30,894 nucleotides of DNA. Source: Candidatus Parcubacteria bacterium. Its GTDB lineage: Bacteria > Patescibacteriota > Minisyncoccia > Phycocordibacterales > UBA12088. The DNA is taken from positions 1 to 30,894 of the forward strand of contig RFKD01000061.1 of the NCBI GenBank assembly GCA_003694545.1. The letters run 5' to 3'. The notes beneath the pieces are model-generated. The model made no database searches. It had not been told where the DNA came from and was given only the letters and a program-made list of their open reading frames with translations. The translations under genes were made by a program, and so were the position numbers. Numbering within the stretch: the stretch's first letter is position 1; each line of letters begins with the position of its first letter. Below, one piece after another: positions 7,480 to 15,381 of this stretch.

Positions 7480-9822
7480 ATGGCGCTCGAGCTTACGAAT
7501 CAGCAGCAAGAAGGGTCGGCAAATATTCTCGTGCCGCTTCCCACATTGCTCACACGATGGAGCGATAAGCGCCGCGCTGGTCCTGCGCTGGTTCAGATTC
7601 AAGTAGGAAGCGCGTCTGTGGTGACCTACGGGCACTTGCCGCAAGAAGCCGCGCGTGTCGCTCGGCTTCTTGCGGCAAGTGGCGTGCGGGAGGGAGACAG
7701 GGTCGTGCTTTGGGCGCCAAATAGCGTGGATTGGGTCATTGCATTTTTAGGGGTAGTGTGGCGGGGCGCTATCCCCGTTCCTGTTGATTCGCACGCGCCG
7801 CGCGAGGTGGCGGCGCGCATCGCGCAAGACGCGGGCGCGCTCGTAACGCTCCAAAGCGCGCTCCAGTCGCATTCCATAACAACCCGTACGATTACCCTAG
7901 AAACATTGCGCTCTCAAGCGCGCCCCCTTCCGCCCCTTCCGCCTGTTGAGCGCCCTATTACTGATCCGTTACTGTTTGCCTACACTTCTGGCACGACAGG
8001 CGATCCAAAAGGGGTGGTGCTTTCAACGAAAGCGGTTGTCGCAAACGCCGCCGCCGCGCGGGAAGTGTTTGATCTTGACGCGACGACGCGTCTTGTTTCC
8101 GTCCTGCCGCTTTCCCATATGTTTGAACTAACGGCTGGCTTGCTGGTGCCTCTGCTTGCGGGAGGCTCTGTGGTGTATCCTCGCGCTCCGGTTGCGGGGG
8201 CAATTTTCGAAGCACTAGCATTCGGCGGGGTGACCCATATGGTGGTGGTGCCGCGACTCTTGGAAACTTTCCGAAAAGCCATTCTCAAAAAGGCGGCGTC
8301 GGAAGGCAAGGAAGCAATGTTGAAGCGCCTGCTATCCTTTTCCCAGCACCTACCCCTTACCGTTCGCCGGGCGCTGTTTTTCCCCGTCGCGCGGCGCTTT
8401 GGAGCACTGTTCCGTTATTTTGTGTGCGGCGGAGCGCCGCTTTCTGATGATCTGCAGGATTTTTGGCATCGACTCGGTTTCGCGGTGTACGAGGGGTATG
8501 GGCTTACGGAACACTCGCCTGTCATCAGTACTAATACCCCAACGCATTACCGAGCGGGAACGGTAGGGAAAGCTCTGCCTGGCGTTGAGGCGCGTGTGGC
8601 GCAAGACGGGGAGCTTCTCGTGCGCAGTGCGATGATTATGGACGGCTACTACCACAAGCCGGAGGAGACGAGCAAGGTTCTACGCGACGGCTGGCTCGCC
8701 ACGGGCGATATCGCGAGCATGGATGAGGAGCGCTACATCACCATCCTTGGGCGCAAGAAAGATATGATCGTTACGGAAGGCGGGTTCAATGTGTATCCTG
8801 ACGATCTTGAGGCGCTGCTGAAGAAAGAAGAGCGCGTCGTCAAAGACGCGTGTGTAGTTGGCTGTCGCGCTCCGCGAGGAAAAGGAGAGACGGTTGTGGG
8901 GGTGATCGTGAGCGACGCGTCCCGGGAGCTGATTGAAGAAGGTGTGGCGCGCGTGAACGCACAGGTACCAAAACCGGCGCGCATTCGGCAGTGGGTGCTT
9001 TGGGAAGGACCCTTTCCGCAAACGCCAACGCTCAAGACCAAACGGGCAAAAATAGCCGAAGAAGTGTGCCCAGCGCTTGCACGTGAGCAAACCTCTTTGA
9101 TGCCGATCTTTACGCACGAATCTCCCACCGCTCAAGAGATTGCAAGTTTCATTGGCGACATCACGCACACGGACGCGTTCAAGGACCCCAACACATGGGA
9201 CACACCGCTACAAAAGGCAGCGGGGAAGTGGGGAGTGTGGGAGTGGTGGCAACTTCTGCGTAAAATTGAGCACGCCTTTTACTTCACGCTCCCTCAGAGC
9301 GTGATAACTCCTGAGGTGACCGTTGCATCGCTTGCGCGCGTGGTAGAAGAGCGGCCACTTGCGCACCTCGCGCCTCTTTCCATTCGCAGGCTTCCTCCTA
9401 CAAACAAAGTCGCGTTAATGGGGTGTACGCTCCTTGATACCAGAGACCCGGAGGCGACGCGATGGATAAGGCGCGCGGGGATGCCGTGCGTTGTTTTGGA
9501 TGTTGTTTCCAAGGCTCCTCCGTCTGCCTTGCCCCTTTCTTTGTCTCCCCATCCGGAACATATAGCGCAACTTGCGCGCCTGCTGCGCGCATGCAAAGAC
9601 CGATCGCTGGTGTGGTGGGTGCCGAGAGAAGGGCAGGCACGCGCGGACACTATTGCGCTCGCGGCCCTCGTATCGTTCCACAGCAAAAAACCGATGTGGA
9701 TGCCGCGCTTTTGCGAGGGTGGAGCATCAGTTCTCGCGCATCAAAGTTTTTCCCTTGCCGCGGATGTTGGTGAGATGCCGCAATGGATGCAAGAATTGGT
9801 ACAAGGTGGTGGGGCGCAATAA
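7480..9822 (+). CDS. Long-chain acyl-CoA synthetase-like adenylating enzyme with degenerate carrier domain and extra C-terminus
   Basis: A 780-residue protein. Residues 1 to about 530 are a complete AMP-forming ligase: P-loop YTSGTTGDPKG (168-178), GYGLTEHS (339-346), W-L-ATGDI and LGRKKDMIVTEGG in the hinge, and TPTLKTKR near 516-522 with the candidate catalytic lysine. It should adenylate a carboxylic acid, most likely a fatty acid. Residues about 555-615 resemble an acyl-carrier domain (WQLLRKIEHAFYFTLP...ITPEVTVASLARVVEE), but the position of the phosphopantetheine serine is Val586 in KWGVWEWW, so it cannot be loaded. The last 165 residues are unassigned. The start at 7480 is set by an extended -10 box. 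It contains a 19-bp inverted repeat (7633-7681). Confidence 0.9.
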   Translation: MALELTNQQQEGSANILVPLPTLLTRWSDKRRAGPALVQIQVGSASVVTYGHLPQEAARVARLLAASGVREGDRVVLWAPNSVDWVIAFLGVVWRGAIPVPVDSHAPREVAARIAQDAGALVTLQSALQSHSITTRTITLETLRSQARPLPPLPPVERPITDPLLFAYTSGTTGDPKGVVLSTKAVVANAAAAREVFDLDATTRLVSVLPLSHMFELTAGLLVPLLAGGSVVYPRAPVAGAIFEALAFGGVTHMVVVPRLLETFRKAILKKAASEGKEAMLKRLLSFSQHLPLTVRRALFFPVARRFGALFRYFVCGGAPLSDDLQDFWHRLGFAVYEGYGLTEHSPVISTNTPTHYRAGTVGKALPGVEARVAQDGELLVRSAMIMDGYYHKPEETSKVLRDGWLATGDIASMDEERYITILGRKKDMIVTEGGFNVYPDDLEALLKKEERVVKDACVVGCRAPRGKGETVVGVIVSDASRELIEEGVARVNAQVPKPARIRQWVLWEGPFPQTPTLKTKRAKIAEEVCPALAREQTSLMPIFTHESPTAQEIASFIGDITHTDAFKDPNTWDTPLQKAAGKWGVWEWWQLLRKIEHAFYFTLPQSVITPEVTVASLARVVEERPLAHLAPLSIRRLPPTNKVALMGCTLLDTRDPEATRWIRRAGMPCVVLDVVSKAPPSALPLSLSPHPEHIAQLARLLRACKDRSLVWWVPREGQARADTIALAALVSFHSKKPMWMPRFCEGGASVLAHQSFSLAADVGEMPQWMQELVQGGGAQ
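7633..7681. repeat. Perfect inverted repeat, 19-bp arms, 11-base loop
   Basis: Arms 7633-7651 and 7663-7681, no mismatch, inside the acyl-CoA synthetase-like gene (encoding about HLPQEAARVARLLAAS). Confidence 0.95.
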
Positions 9823-9852
9823 GGGTGGGGAAAGGCGCACAAGGGGAGTGTG

Positions 9853-9861
9853 TGATACACT
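9853..9861 (+). promoter_or_regulatory. Extended -10 box for the aldolase operon
   Basis: TGA-TACACT, ending 6 bases before the ATG at 9868; a start site 6-7 bases downstream would fall on the ATG itself. Confidence 0.7.
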
Positions 9862-9867
9862 CGCGGT

Positions 9868-10908
9868 ATGCTGGAAGACACTATTGCGCGTTTATTCGCG
9901 CCGCCAAAGGGCATTTTGGCAATGGACGGCAGTCCGGCGACGCTCGACAAGCGGCTGGCGGCGCGCGGCATTGAAGCAACGGAAGCAAACCGCCGACGCT
10001 ACCGTGAGCTCCTTCTCACAACTCCCGACATTGAGCGCTACATTAGCGGCGCTATTTTCCACGAAGAAACACTGCGGCAAACCCTTTCGGACGGTACACC
10101 GTTTGCTGAAGCCGCGCGCGCGCGGGGCATTCTCGTGGGGCTCAAGGTTGATCAAGGGCTTGCGCCAAGCCCCTTTAACCCAAAGGAAGAGGTAACGCGC
10201 GGGCTGGGGGGCTTGCGCGAACGCCTGCAAGAAGCAAAACAGCGCTGGGGCATTCGGTTTGCCAAATGGCGCGGCGTGTACCGCATTGATCTCGAAGAAG
10301 GCCTCCCCACGCCCGAAGACATCTTCATTGACTCCGTTGAGCTTGCCCAATACGCGCGGGTGTGCGTGGAAGAAGGCATCGTGCCGATGGTTGAGCCGGA
10401 GGTGTTGATGGACGGCGTGCACAGCATTGAAGAGAGCGCGCGGGTGCACCGGGAGGTGTGGAGCGAAGTGGTGACGCAATTGACAGCCCGCGAGGTGCCG
10501 CTTTCTACAGTCATCCTCAAGGCGAGTATGGTGGTTGCAGGAAGCGAGTTCCCCGGCGGGCCAGCCTCGAGCCAGACGGTTGCCGTGGAGACGGTGAGTG
10601 CCCTTACGGATACCCTGCCGCCCGAGTTGGGTGGCGTTGCGTTTCTCTCGGGCGGACAAACGTCCGAGTATGCCACGGCGAATCTCAACGAGATAGCAAA
10701 ACGCGGCCCGCATCAATGGCCTGTGTCGTTTTCTTTCGCGCGGGCTTTGCATGCGCCAGTGATGGAACGATGGGGCGGGAACGACGCGTTTTGGGAGGAA
10801 GCGCAAGAAGTCTTTCTCCACCGTGCGCAAATGGCGGCGCTTGCCCGGTTAGGCCGATACAGCGAGCAGTGTGAGCGGGTGCCGGAGAATCCCGAGTGTG
10901 CCGTATGA
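9868..10908 (+). CDS. Class I fructose-bisphosphate aldolase
   Basis: A 346-residue enzyme of glycolysis and gluconeogenesis that cleaves fructose-1,6-bisphosphate into dihydroxyacetone phosphate and glyceraldehyde-3-phosphate by a Schiff base. It belongs to the eukaryotic-like class I family: GILAMDGSPATLDKRL (15-30), GLKVDQG with Lys94, FAKWRGVY with Lys133 and Arg135, the Schiff-base lysine in VILKASM (Lys218), FLSGGQTSE (259-267) and SFSFARAL, where the family has SFGRAL. Length is typical (about 340-360). Start set by the TGATACACT box 6 bases upstream. Its TGA stop overlaps the ATG of the next gene, so both are translationally coupled. The downstream transketolase genes suggest a shared pentose/triose phosphate function. 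Confidence 0.96.
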   Translation: MLEDTIARLFAPPKGILAMDGSPATLDKRLAARGIEATEANRRRYRELLLTTPDIERYISGAIFHEETLRQTLSDGTPFAEAARARGILVGLKVDQGLAPSPFNPKEEVTRGLGGLRERLQEAKQRWGIRFAKWRGVYRIDLEEGLPTPEDIFIDSVELAQYARVCVEEGIVPMVEPEVLMDGVHSIEESARVHREVWSEVVTQLTAREVPLSTVILKASMVVAGSEFPGGPASSQTVAVETVSALTDTLPPELGGVAFLSGGQTSEYATANLNEIAKRGPHQWPVSFSFARALHAPVMERWGGNDAFWEEAQEVFLHRAQMAALARLGRYSEQCERVPENPECAV

Positions 10909-11672
10909 AGCACGCCTTGTTTCCTAACATAGAACGAGAAGACAAAGCACGTGCGGTGCGCGTTTTGTTGGAGAGCACCACACAAGGGGTCGACTACTAT
11001 CTCCTCCTGTCCCTTGCGGTGGTGATTGCCGCAATTGGCATCACTGAGGCCAACACGATCCTTCTTGTGGCATCGATGCTCATTGCTCCCTTGCTGTATC
11101 CCATTCTTTCTCTGGGATTGGGTATCGTGCTTCACGACGCGTCGGTGATGGGCTTGTCTGGCCGCACGCTCGCGTGGTCGACTTTGTCAGCTGCGCTTTT
11201 GGCGTTTGTGTCGAGCTTGTTTGTATCTGAACCTGCCGAAAGCACCCGGGAGGTGATTGCCGCGATGTTTACTCCGTCGCTGGGGTATCTTGTGGTTGCT
11301 GTTGTCGCTGGCGTGGCGGTAACCTACGCGCTCATTCGGCCGCGTTTATCAGAACATTTACCAGGCGTTGCCGTTGCCGTTGCGCTCTTGCCGCCGCTTG
11401 CGGCCGTGGGAACATCGGCCGCGTGGGGGTGGTGGGATGTTGTGTTTTCCGCGATGGCGCTTTTTGCGCTTAATGTGGGAGGCATTATCGCCGCGACAGT
11501 TATTGTTTTTTCGCTGTTTAATATGCGAGCAGAGCGTCCGACCGCGCAAGCGGCGCTCGCAAATCACGAAGACGGAGCGCGCTCCATGACTCCGCAACCT
11601 GAGGGAGACGACACTATTGCCGCCGCTTCCGCGGGTGTCGCGGGCGGCCCTGCGCAAACAAAAGATTCATAA
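10905..11672 (+). CDS. DUF389 family membrane protein
   Basis: A 255-residue membrane protein with about six hydrophobic segments between residues 32 and 205 and a hydrophilic, disordered Ala/Gly/Pro-rich tail of about 48 residues. The stretches ASMLIAPLLYPILS (57-70) and VAVALLPPLAAVG (157-169) are hallmarks of the DUF389 (TIGR00341-type) family, whose molecular function is unknown to me. A GTG 9 bases earlier is in frame, but the ATG at 10905 is preferred because it forms the classical ATGA overlap with the aldolase stop. Aldolase and DUF389 are therefore coupled, an association without obvious metabolic reason. Confidence 0.85.
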   Translation: MKHALFPNIEREDKARAVRVLLESTTQGVDYYLLLSLAVVIAAIGITEANTILLVASMLIAPLLYPILSLGLGIVLHDASVMGLSGRTLAWSTLSAALLAFVSSLFVSEPAESTREVIAAMFTPSLGYLVVAVVAGVAVTYALIRPRLSEHLPGVAVAVALLPPLAAVGTSAAWGWWDVVFSAMALFALNVGGIIAATVIVFSLFNMRAERPTAQAALANHEDGARSMTPQPEGDDTIAAASAGVAGGPAQTKDS

Positions 11673-11779
11673 GAAGGAGAGGGGGGTGAAGCGCGCTCCT
11701 GTACTCTTTCTTCGACACGGCGTTGGGGCACTATGTGCGGCAAGTTGTGCTGGTGTGGAAAACATTTTGCTCTGCAGGG

Positions 11780-11788
11780 TGGTACGCT
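11780..11788 (+). promoter_or_regulatory. Extended -10 box for the transketolase genes
   Basis: TGG-TACGCT, ending 6 bases before an in-frame GTG at 11795. This placement is the reason for choosing GTG as the start of the transketolase N gene. Confidence 0.6.
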
Positions 11789-11794
11789 TTTTCT

Positions 11795-12658
11795 GTGGCC
11801 TATTTGACTGATGAGCACAGAAAATTTTTAGAGATGAAAGCGCTTGAAGCGCGCGTGCTCACCATTGAAATGCTTGTTGCGGCGGGATCGGGCCACACGG
11901 CAGGCCCCCTGGGAATGGCAGACATATTCACGGCGTTGTACTTTCACATCCTGCGGCATGATCCCCAACAGCCGTTGTGGGGAGATCGGGACCGGCTCAT
12001 TCTTTCCAATGGGCACATCGTGCCCATTCGCTACGCGGTTATGGCGCTTGCGGGGTATTTTTCGCGTGATGAGGCGCTCACCTTGCGACAGTTTGGTTCG
12101 CGTCTGCAGGGGCACCCGGAGCGGACCCTATTGCCCGCGCTTGAAACCACCTCAGGCCCCCTTGGCGAAGGTTTATCGCAGGCTGCTGGGATGGCACTAG
12201 CGGCGCGAATGCAAGGCAAAAAGCACCGCATCTATTGCATCACTTCTGACGGTGAGCACGACGCTGGCAATATATGGGAAGCGGCTATGTTCGCGGGGAA
12301 GTATCGCCTTTCCAACCTCACGGCCATTATGGACCGCAACAACATTCAAATTAACGGGATGACGGAAGATGTGATGCCGCTTGAGCCTTTGCGGGAAAAA
12401 TACGAAGCGTTTAATTGGCACGTGCTTGAAATCGACGGGCACAATATGGAGGAGATCGTGGAGGCCATGGAGCACGCGAAAGCCATTTATGAGAAGCCGA
12501 CGATGATTATCGCGCATACCATTCCCGGCAAAGGCATTCCGGAAATTGAGTTTGATTACCGCTGGCATGGCAAACCGCCTTCTCCGGAAGAAGCCAAACG
12601 TTTCCTGCGCACCTTGCGCACATTTTACGGCGCAGTTGAAGCGTCGCACCTTTCCTAA
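11795..12658 (+). CDS. Transketolase, N-terminal subunit
   Basis: A 287-residue protein corresponding to the pyrophosphate-binding half of transketolase, which transfers two-carbon units between sugar phosphates with thiamine diphosphate. Visible motifs are GSGHTAGPLGMADI (32-44), SNGHIVP (71-77), TSGPLGEGLSQAAGMA, and the ThDP/Mg2+ motif SDGE (151-154) followed by NN (182-183). The frame is open upstream to 11723, but GTG at 11795 is chosen because TGGTACGCT ends 6 bases before it and because the length then fits split transketolases (about 270-290). A TTG at 11804 is the alternative. The C-terminal half is encoded separately at 13115, with a PPC-domain gene between them. Confidence 0.93.
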   Translation: MAYLTDEHRKFLEMKALEARVLTIEMLVAAGSGHTAGPLGMADIFTALYFHILRHDPQQPLWGDRDRLILSNGHIVPIRYAVMALAGYFSRDEALTLRQFGSRLQGHPERTLLPALETTSGPLGEGLSQAAGMALAARMQGKKHRIYCITSDGEHDAGNIWEAAMFAGKYRLSNLTAIMDRNNIQINGMTEDVMPLEPLREKYEAFNWHVLEIDGHNMEEIVEAMEHAKAIYEKPTMIIAHTIPGKGIPEIEFDYRWHGKPPSPEEAKRFLRTLRTFYGAVEASHLS

Positions 12659-12664
12659 AGAGCT

Positions 12665-13102
12665 ATGTCCGCTGACAACTGGACACCGGCACCGCAATTT
12701 TCCACGCTCCAGCGCGGAGCGCGACTGCCCGAGGATTTACTCTCGGAAGTGGTGCGTTGCACCAAAAACGGAGCGGTCTTGTTTGCCATCGGCGCGGTGG
12801 AAGATCCTGTGGTGGCGTACTACCGCCGGGAAGATAAACACTATGAAGAAACTGAGTTGAAAGGGGTGTGGGAGGTGGTTTCCTTGTTGGGCAACGTAAC
12901 CCGCAAAGAAGGGCAGCCTTTCCTGCACGCGCACGCGACGCTCTCTGACGCCGGGGGGCATACGCGCGGTGGGCACCTCGTGCGTGCGACCGTTGCCGTG
13001 ACGCTGGAAATAGCCTTGTGGCACAGCGCGATTCCTGATCGCTCGTTTGACGCCGACATTGGGCTTTTCCTCGTGCCGCCTCAGCCTTTATTGGAGCAAT
13101 AA
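12665..13102 (+). CDS. PPC/DUF296 domain protein
   Basis: A 145-residue protein consisting of one PPC (plant and prokaryote conserved, DUF296) domain. The diagnostic part is FLHAHATLSDAGGHTRGGHL, with His88, His90 and His104 that could bind a metal, then VTLEIALWH. In plants the domain accompanies AT-hook DNA-binding proteins. Free-standing bacterial versions are trimeric and of unknown function, so neither DNA binding nor enzyme activity should be assumed. It lies between the two transketolase halves with gaps of 6 and 12 bases, so all three are surely co-transcribed and a link to transketolase is likely. No Shine-Dalgarno precedes its ATG. Confidence 0.9.
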   Translation: MSADNWTPAPQFSTLQRGARLPEDLLSEVVRCTKNGAVLFAIGAVEDPVVAYYRREDKHYEETELKGVWEVVSLLGNVTRKEGQPFLHAHATLSDAGGHTRGGHLVRATVAVTLEIALWHSAIPDRSFDADIGLFLVPPQPLLEQ

Positions 13103-13114
13103 CGCTGCAGTTGT

Positions 13115-14107
13115 ATGGCCCCCATTCCTTCGTTTCCTCTGCATCCTGGCGTCTTTGATCCCGCGCGGCGGGAATTGGCGCCCACCCGCGACGGTTTTGG
13201 GTATGGCGTTGTTGAGGCTGGGGAAGAGAACCCGAAGGTTGTTGTGTTGTGCGCTGATCTTGCCGAAAGCACGCGCGCGGCGTGGTTTCAAGAGCGGTTT
13301 CCCGACAGATACATTGAAGTGGGTGTTGCCGAGCAAAATCTCGCGGCGGTGGCAAGCGGAATGGCTGCCGAAGGGCTTGTGCCCTTTATTGCGTCATACG
13401 CGGCGTTTAGCCCCGGGCGCAACTGGGAGCAAATCCGGACCACTATCGCGCTCAATAACCAGCCTGTTAAGGTGTGCGGTATGCATGCGGGCGTTTCCGT
13501 GGGGCCCGACGGTGCGACGCACCAAGCGCTTGAAGACATTGCCACAATGCGCGTCATTCCCAATATGACCGTGATTGCGCCTGCGGACGCGGACGAAGCG
13601 CGCAAGGCGGTCGTCGCGGCCGCGCGCTACTCAAAGCCTGTGTATTTACGCTTTGCGCGCGAGAAGACCCCTGTTGTTACCTTGCCGGAAACGCCGTTTG
13701 AAATTGGCACCGCCTATGTGGCGTGGGATGCTGCCACGCCCGAGGTAGTCCTTGCTTCAACGGGTAATATGCTCTTTTTCGCGCTGGATGCCGCGCAAGA
13801 GCTTGAGCGCCAAGGCATAGCAGCGCGAGTTCTGCATATCCCAACCGTCAAGCCGCTGGACGCTAAGACTATCTTGGAAGCGGCGCGCGGGGCTCGAGGA
13901 GTCGTGAGCATTGAGGAGCATCAGGTGGCTGGCGGATTGGGAAGCGCGCTTGCGGAGCTGTTCGCGCAAAAGCATCCCGTTTCAATGCGGTTTATCGGCG
14001 TTCAGGATCGTTTTGGACAGTCAGGAAGGCCGGAGGAGCTCTTTCGGGAGTATCAACTCACACCGCCTGATATCGTTCGCGCGGCACAGTCCCTCCTTGC
14101 GCACTAG
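13115..14107 (+). CDS. Transketolase, C-terminal subunit
   Basis: A 330-residue protein combining the pyrimidine-binding and C-terminal domains of transketolase. The catalytic glutamate lies in IEVGVAEQN (Glu73), and other family stretches include HAGVSVGPDGATHQALEDIA, IAPADADEA and EEHQVAGGLGSALAE. It must assemble with the N-terminal subunit (11795-12658) so that thiamine diphosphate is held between the two chains, giving the pentose-phosphate enzyme that complements the aldolase upstream. Length is normal for split C-terminal subunits (about 310-330). A small membrane protein gene follows 3 bases after its stop. Confidence 0.95.
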   Translation: MAPIPSFPLHPGVFDPARRELAPTRDGFGYGVVEAGEENPKVVVLCADLAESTRAAWFQERFPDRYIEVGVAEQNLAAVASGMAAEGLVPFIASYAAFSPGRNWEQIRTTIALNNQPVKVCGMHAGVSVGPDGATHQALEDIATMRVIPNMTVIAPADADEARKAVVAAARYSKPVYLRFAREKTPVVTLPETPFEIGTAYVAWDAATPEVVLASTGNMLFFALDAAQELERQGIAARVLHIPTVKPLDAKTILEAARGARGVVSIEEHQVAGGLGSALAELFAQKHPVSMRFIGVQDRFGQSGRPEELFREYQLTPPDIVRAAQSLLAH

Positions 14108-14110
14108 CGT

Positions 14111-14320
14111 ATGTATCATCGGATGCATTCTGTGCTCACGCATCAAATCAATACCATTTTGGGGTCGCTTTTGCTCGCGTCGTTCTTGCTCCTGGCGCTT
14201 TCTGTGATCGTGCGCGCGAAAGAGAAAGAAGAACAATTCATGGCGGTGGCGCACCAGCGTATTCCCGAAGAGGTACGCCTAGTAAAAGACCCCGCGCCGA
14301 ACTCCAATTCCGCCCCCTAG
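14111..14320 (+). CDS. Small one-helix membrane protein
   Basis: A 69-residue protein with a short N-terminal segment, one strong hydrophobic helix (about residues 17-34, ILGSLLLASFLLLALSVI) and a charged C-terminus ending in Pro/Asn/Ser. No family recognised. Its start lies 3 bases after the transketolase C stop, so it is the last gene of that transcript. Its TAG stop shares the palindrome CTAG with the stop codon of the convergent PfkB kinase gene. The compact position makes it likely to be real, but the function is unknown. Confidence 0.6.
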   Translation: MYHRMHSVLTHQINTILGSLLLASFLLLALSVIVRAKEKEEQFMAVAHQRIPEEVRLVKDPAPNSNSAP

Positions 14321-15315
14321 TCAAGTCGCTGTGGTTGGTAGGAGGGTGGGGCGTTTGCCAGCCACGCTTCCAGCTCCTCGCGGCGCAGGAGTCCTTTTTG
14401 CGCGCCGATGTGCTGCACGACGGATGCGGAATTAATCGGGGCCCACCGCAAAGCCTCCGGGATTGTCTTTCCCAACGCGAGCGCGCAGGTAAAGGTGGAG
14501 GCGAATGAGTCGCCTGCGCCTGTGCGGTCAACCGGAGGTGCCGGATCCGGGTACGGCGGCATAAACCACACCTTGTTGCCGTCAAAAGCGTATGCTCCCT
14601 TGGGTCCGTCGGTGATGACCACGATGTGCGGGCCGAGAGCATGGATGCCTTTAAGAAGGTTCGTGATTTCCCGATCGGAGGTATTGAGGATCCGCATTGC
14701 TTCCTCGCGGTTGCAGAAGAATAATTCGCTGGCTTCATACACCGGCTTCAATGTCTCGTAGCCGAGCTTGATTTGAAACGATCCCGGCTGAAACGCAAGG
14801 CGCACTTCTTGATGTGCTTGGGCGTAGCGGGCAATGGCATGCTGATACGGGACGGAGCCGTGTTCCCCGACCGACGAGAGATAGATCCAGCGAGGTGTTT
14901 CAGGGAGCTCCTCGGGAAAATCATACGAATACATTTCGTGCTTGATGAGAATCGTGCGCTCGGCTCCAAGGCGCAGGACATAGTGATGGTTGCTCGTTTT
15001 GCCAGCGTGACGGCGCACGAAGCGCAGGTCAATTCCCTCGCGCTTCAGCTGTCCAACGGCAAGCTCGCCTTCGTCGTCTTCTCCCAAATCTGTCATCAAG
15101 GCGCTATGCAAACCAAGGCGGTGAGCGGCAACGGCGGCATTCGGGCTGTTGCCGACGGCGGGAACTACCACTGCGTCGCGATACGGCAACTTGTCGCCAA
15201 AACGCATGGCAAGCAAGGTTTCTCCGTTTTCCTCGAGCGTGCGGGCCTCGTTCGGGTCAAGTTCAATAAATTCGTCGTTAACAATGTCGCCGATAGCAAG
15301 AAAGTTGAGAGTCAT
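14317..15315 (-). CDS. PfkB family carbohydrate kinase
   Basis: A 332-residue sugar or nucleoside kinase of the ribokinase/PfkB family, which phosphorylates a sugar-like hydroxyl with ATP. Motif 1 is at VGNSPNAAVAAHRLG (54-68). Motif 2 is DRTGAGDSFASTF (263-275), with catalytic base Asp269 in the anion-hole GAGD. VITDGPKGAYAF before it is the usual ATP-side strand. Substrate cannot be assigned; nearby aldolase and transketolase make a sugar phosphate pathway plausible. A GTG three codons upstream (15324) is an alternative start, but ATG 15315 gives the usual N-terminus (MTLNFLAIGDIVND). It converges on the small membrane protein gene with a 4-base stop-codon overlap. Confidence 0.93.
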   Translation of the reverse strand: MTLNFLAIGDIVNDEFIELDPNEARTLEENGETLLAMRFGDKLPYRDAVVVPAVGNSPNAAVAAHRLGLHSALMTDLGEDDEGELAVGQLKREGIDLRFVRRHAGKTSNHHYVLRLGAERTILIKHEMYSYDFPEELPETPRWIYLSSVGEHGSVPYQHAIARYAQAHQEVRLAFQPGSFQIKLGYETLKPVYEASELFFCNREEAMRILNTSDREITNLLKGIHALGPHIVVITDGPKGAYAFDGNKVWFMPPYPDPAPPVDRTGAGDSFASTFTCALALGKTIPEALRWAPINSASVVQHIGAQKGLLRREELEAWLANAPPSYQPQRLD

Positions 15316-15361
15316 AAGGATCACAAAGGTTAGGTCCGGGAATAAGACGCGGCAACGCCTC

Positions 15362-15370
15362 TGCTATACT
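15362..15370 (+). promoter_or_regulatory. Extended -10 box
   Basis: TGC-TATACT, ending 11 bases before the ATG at 15382. Identical to the boxes of the methyltransferase gene and tRNA-Val. Confidence 0.75.
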
Positions 15371-15381
15371 ACCACACGCCT

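Noticed and set aside
9892..10830. Long open frame antisense to the aldolase gene (312 codons)
   Set aside because: Same reason: the forward aldolase has all catalytic motifs, and the antisense product is His/Arg-rich without domains.
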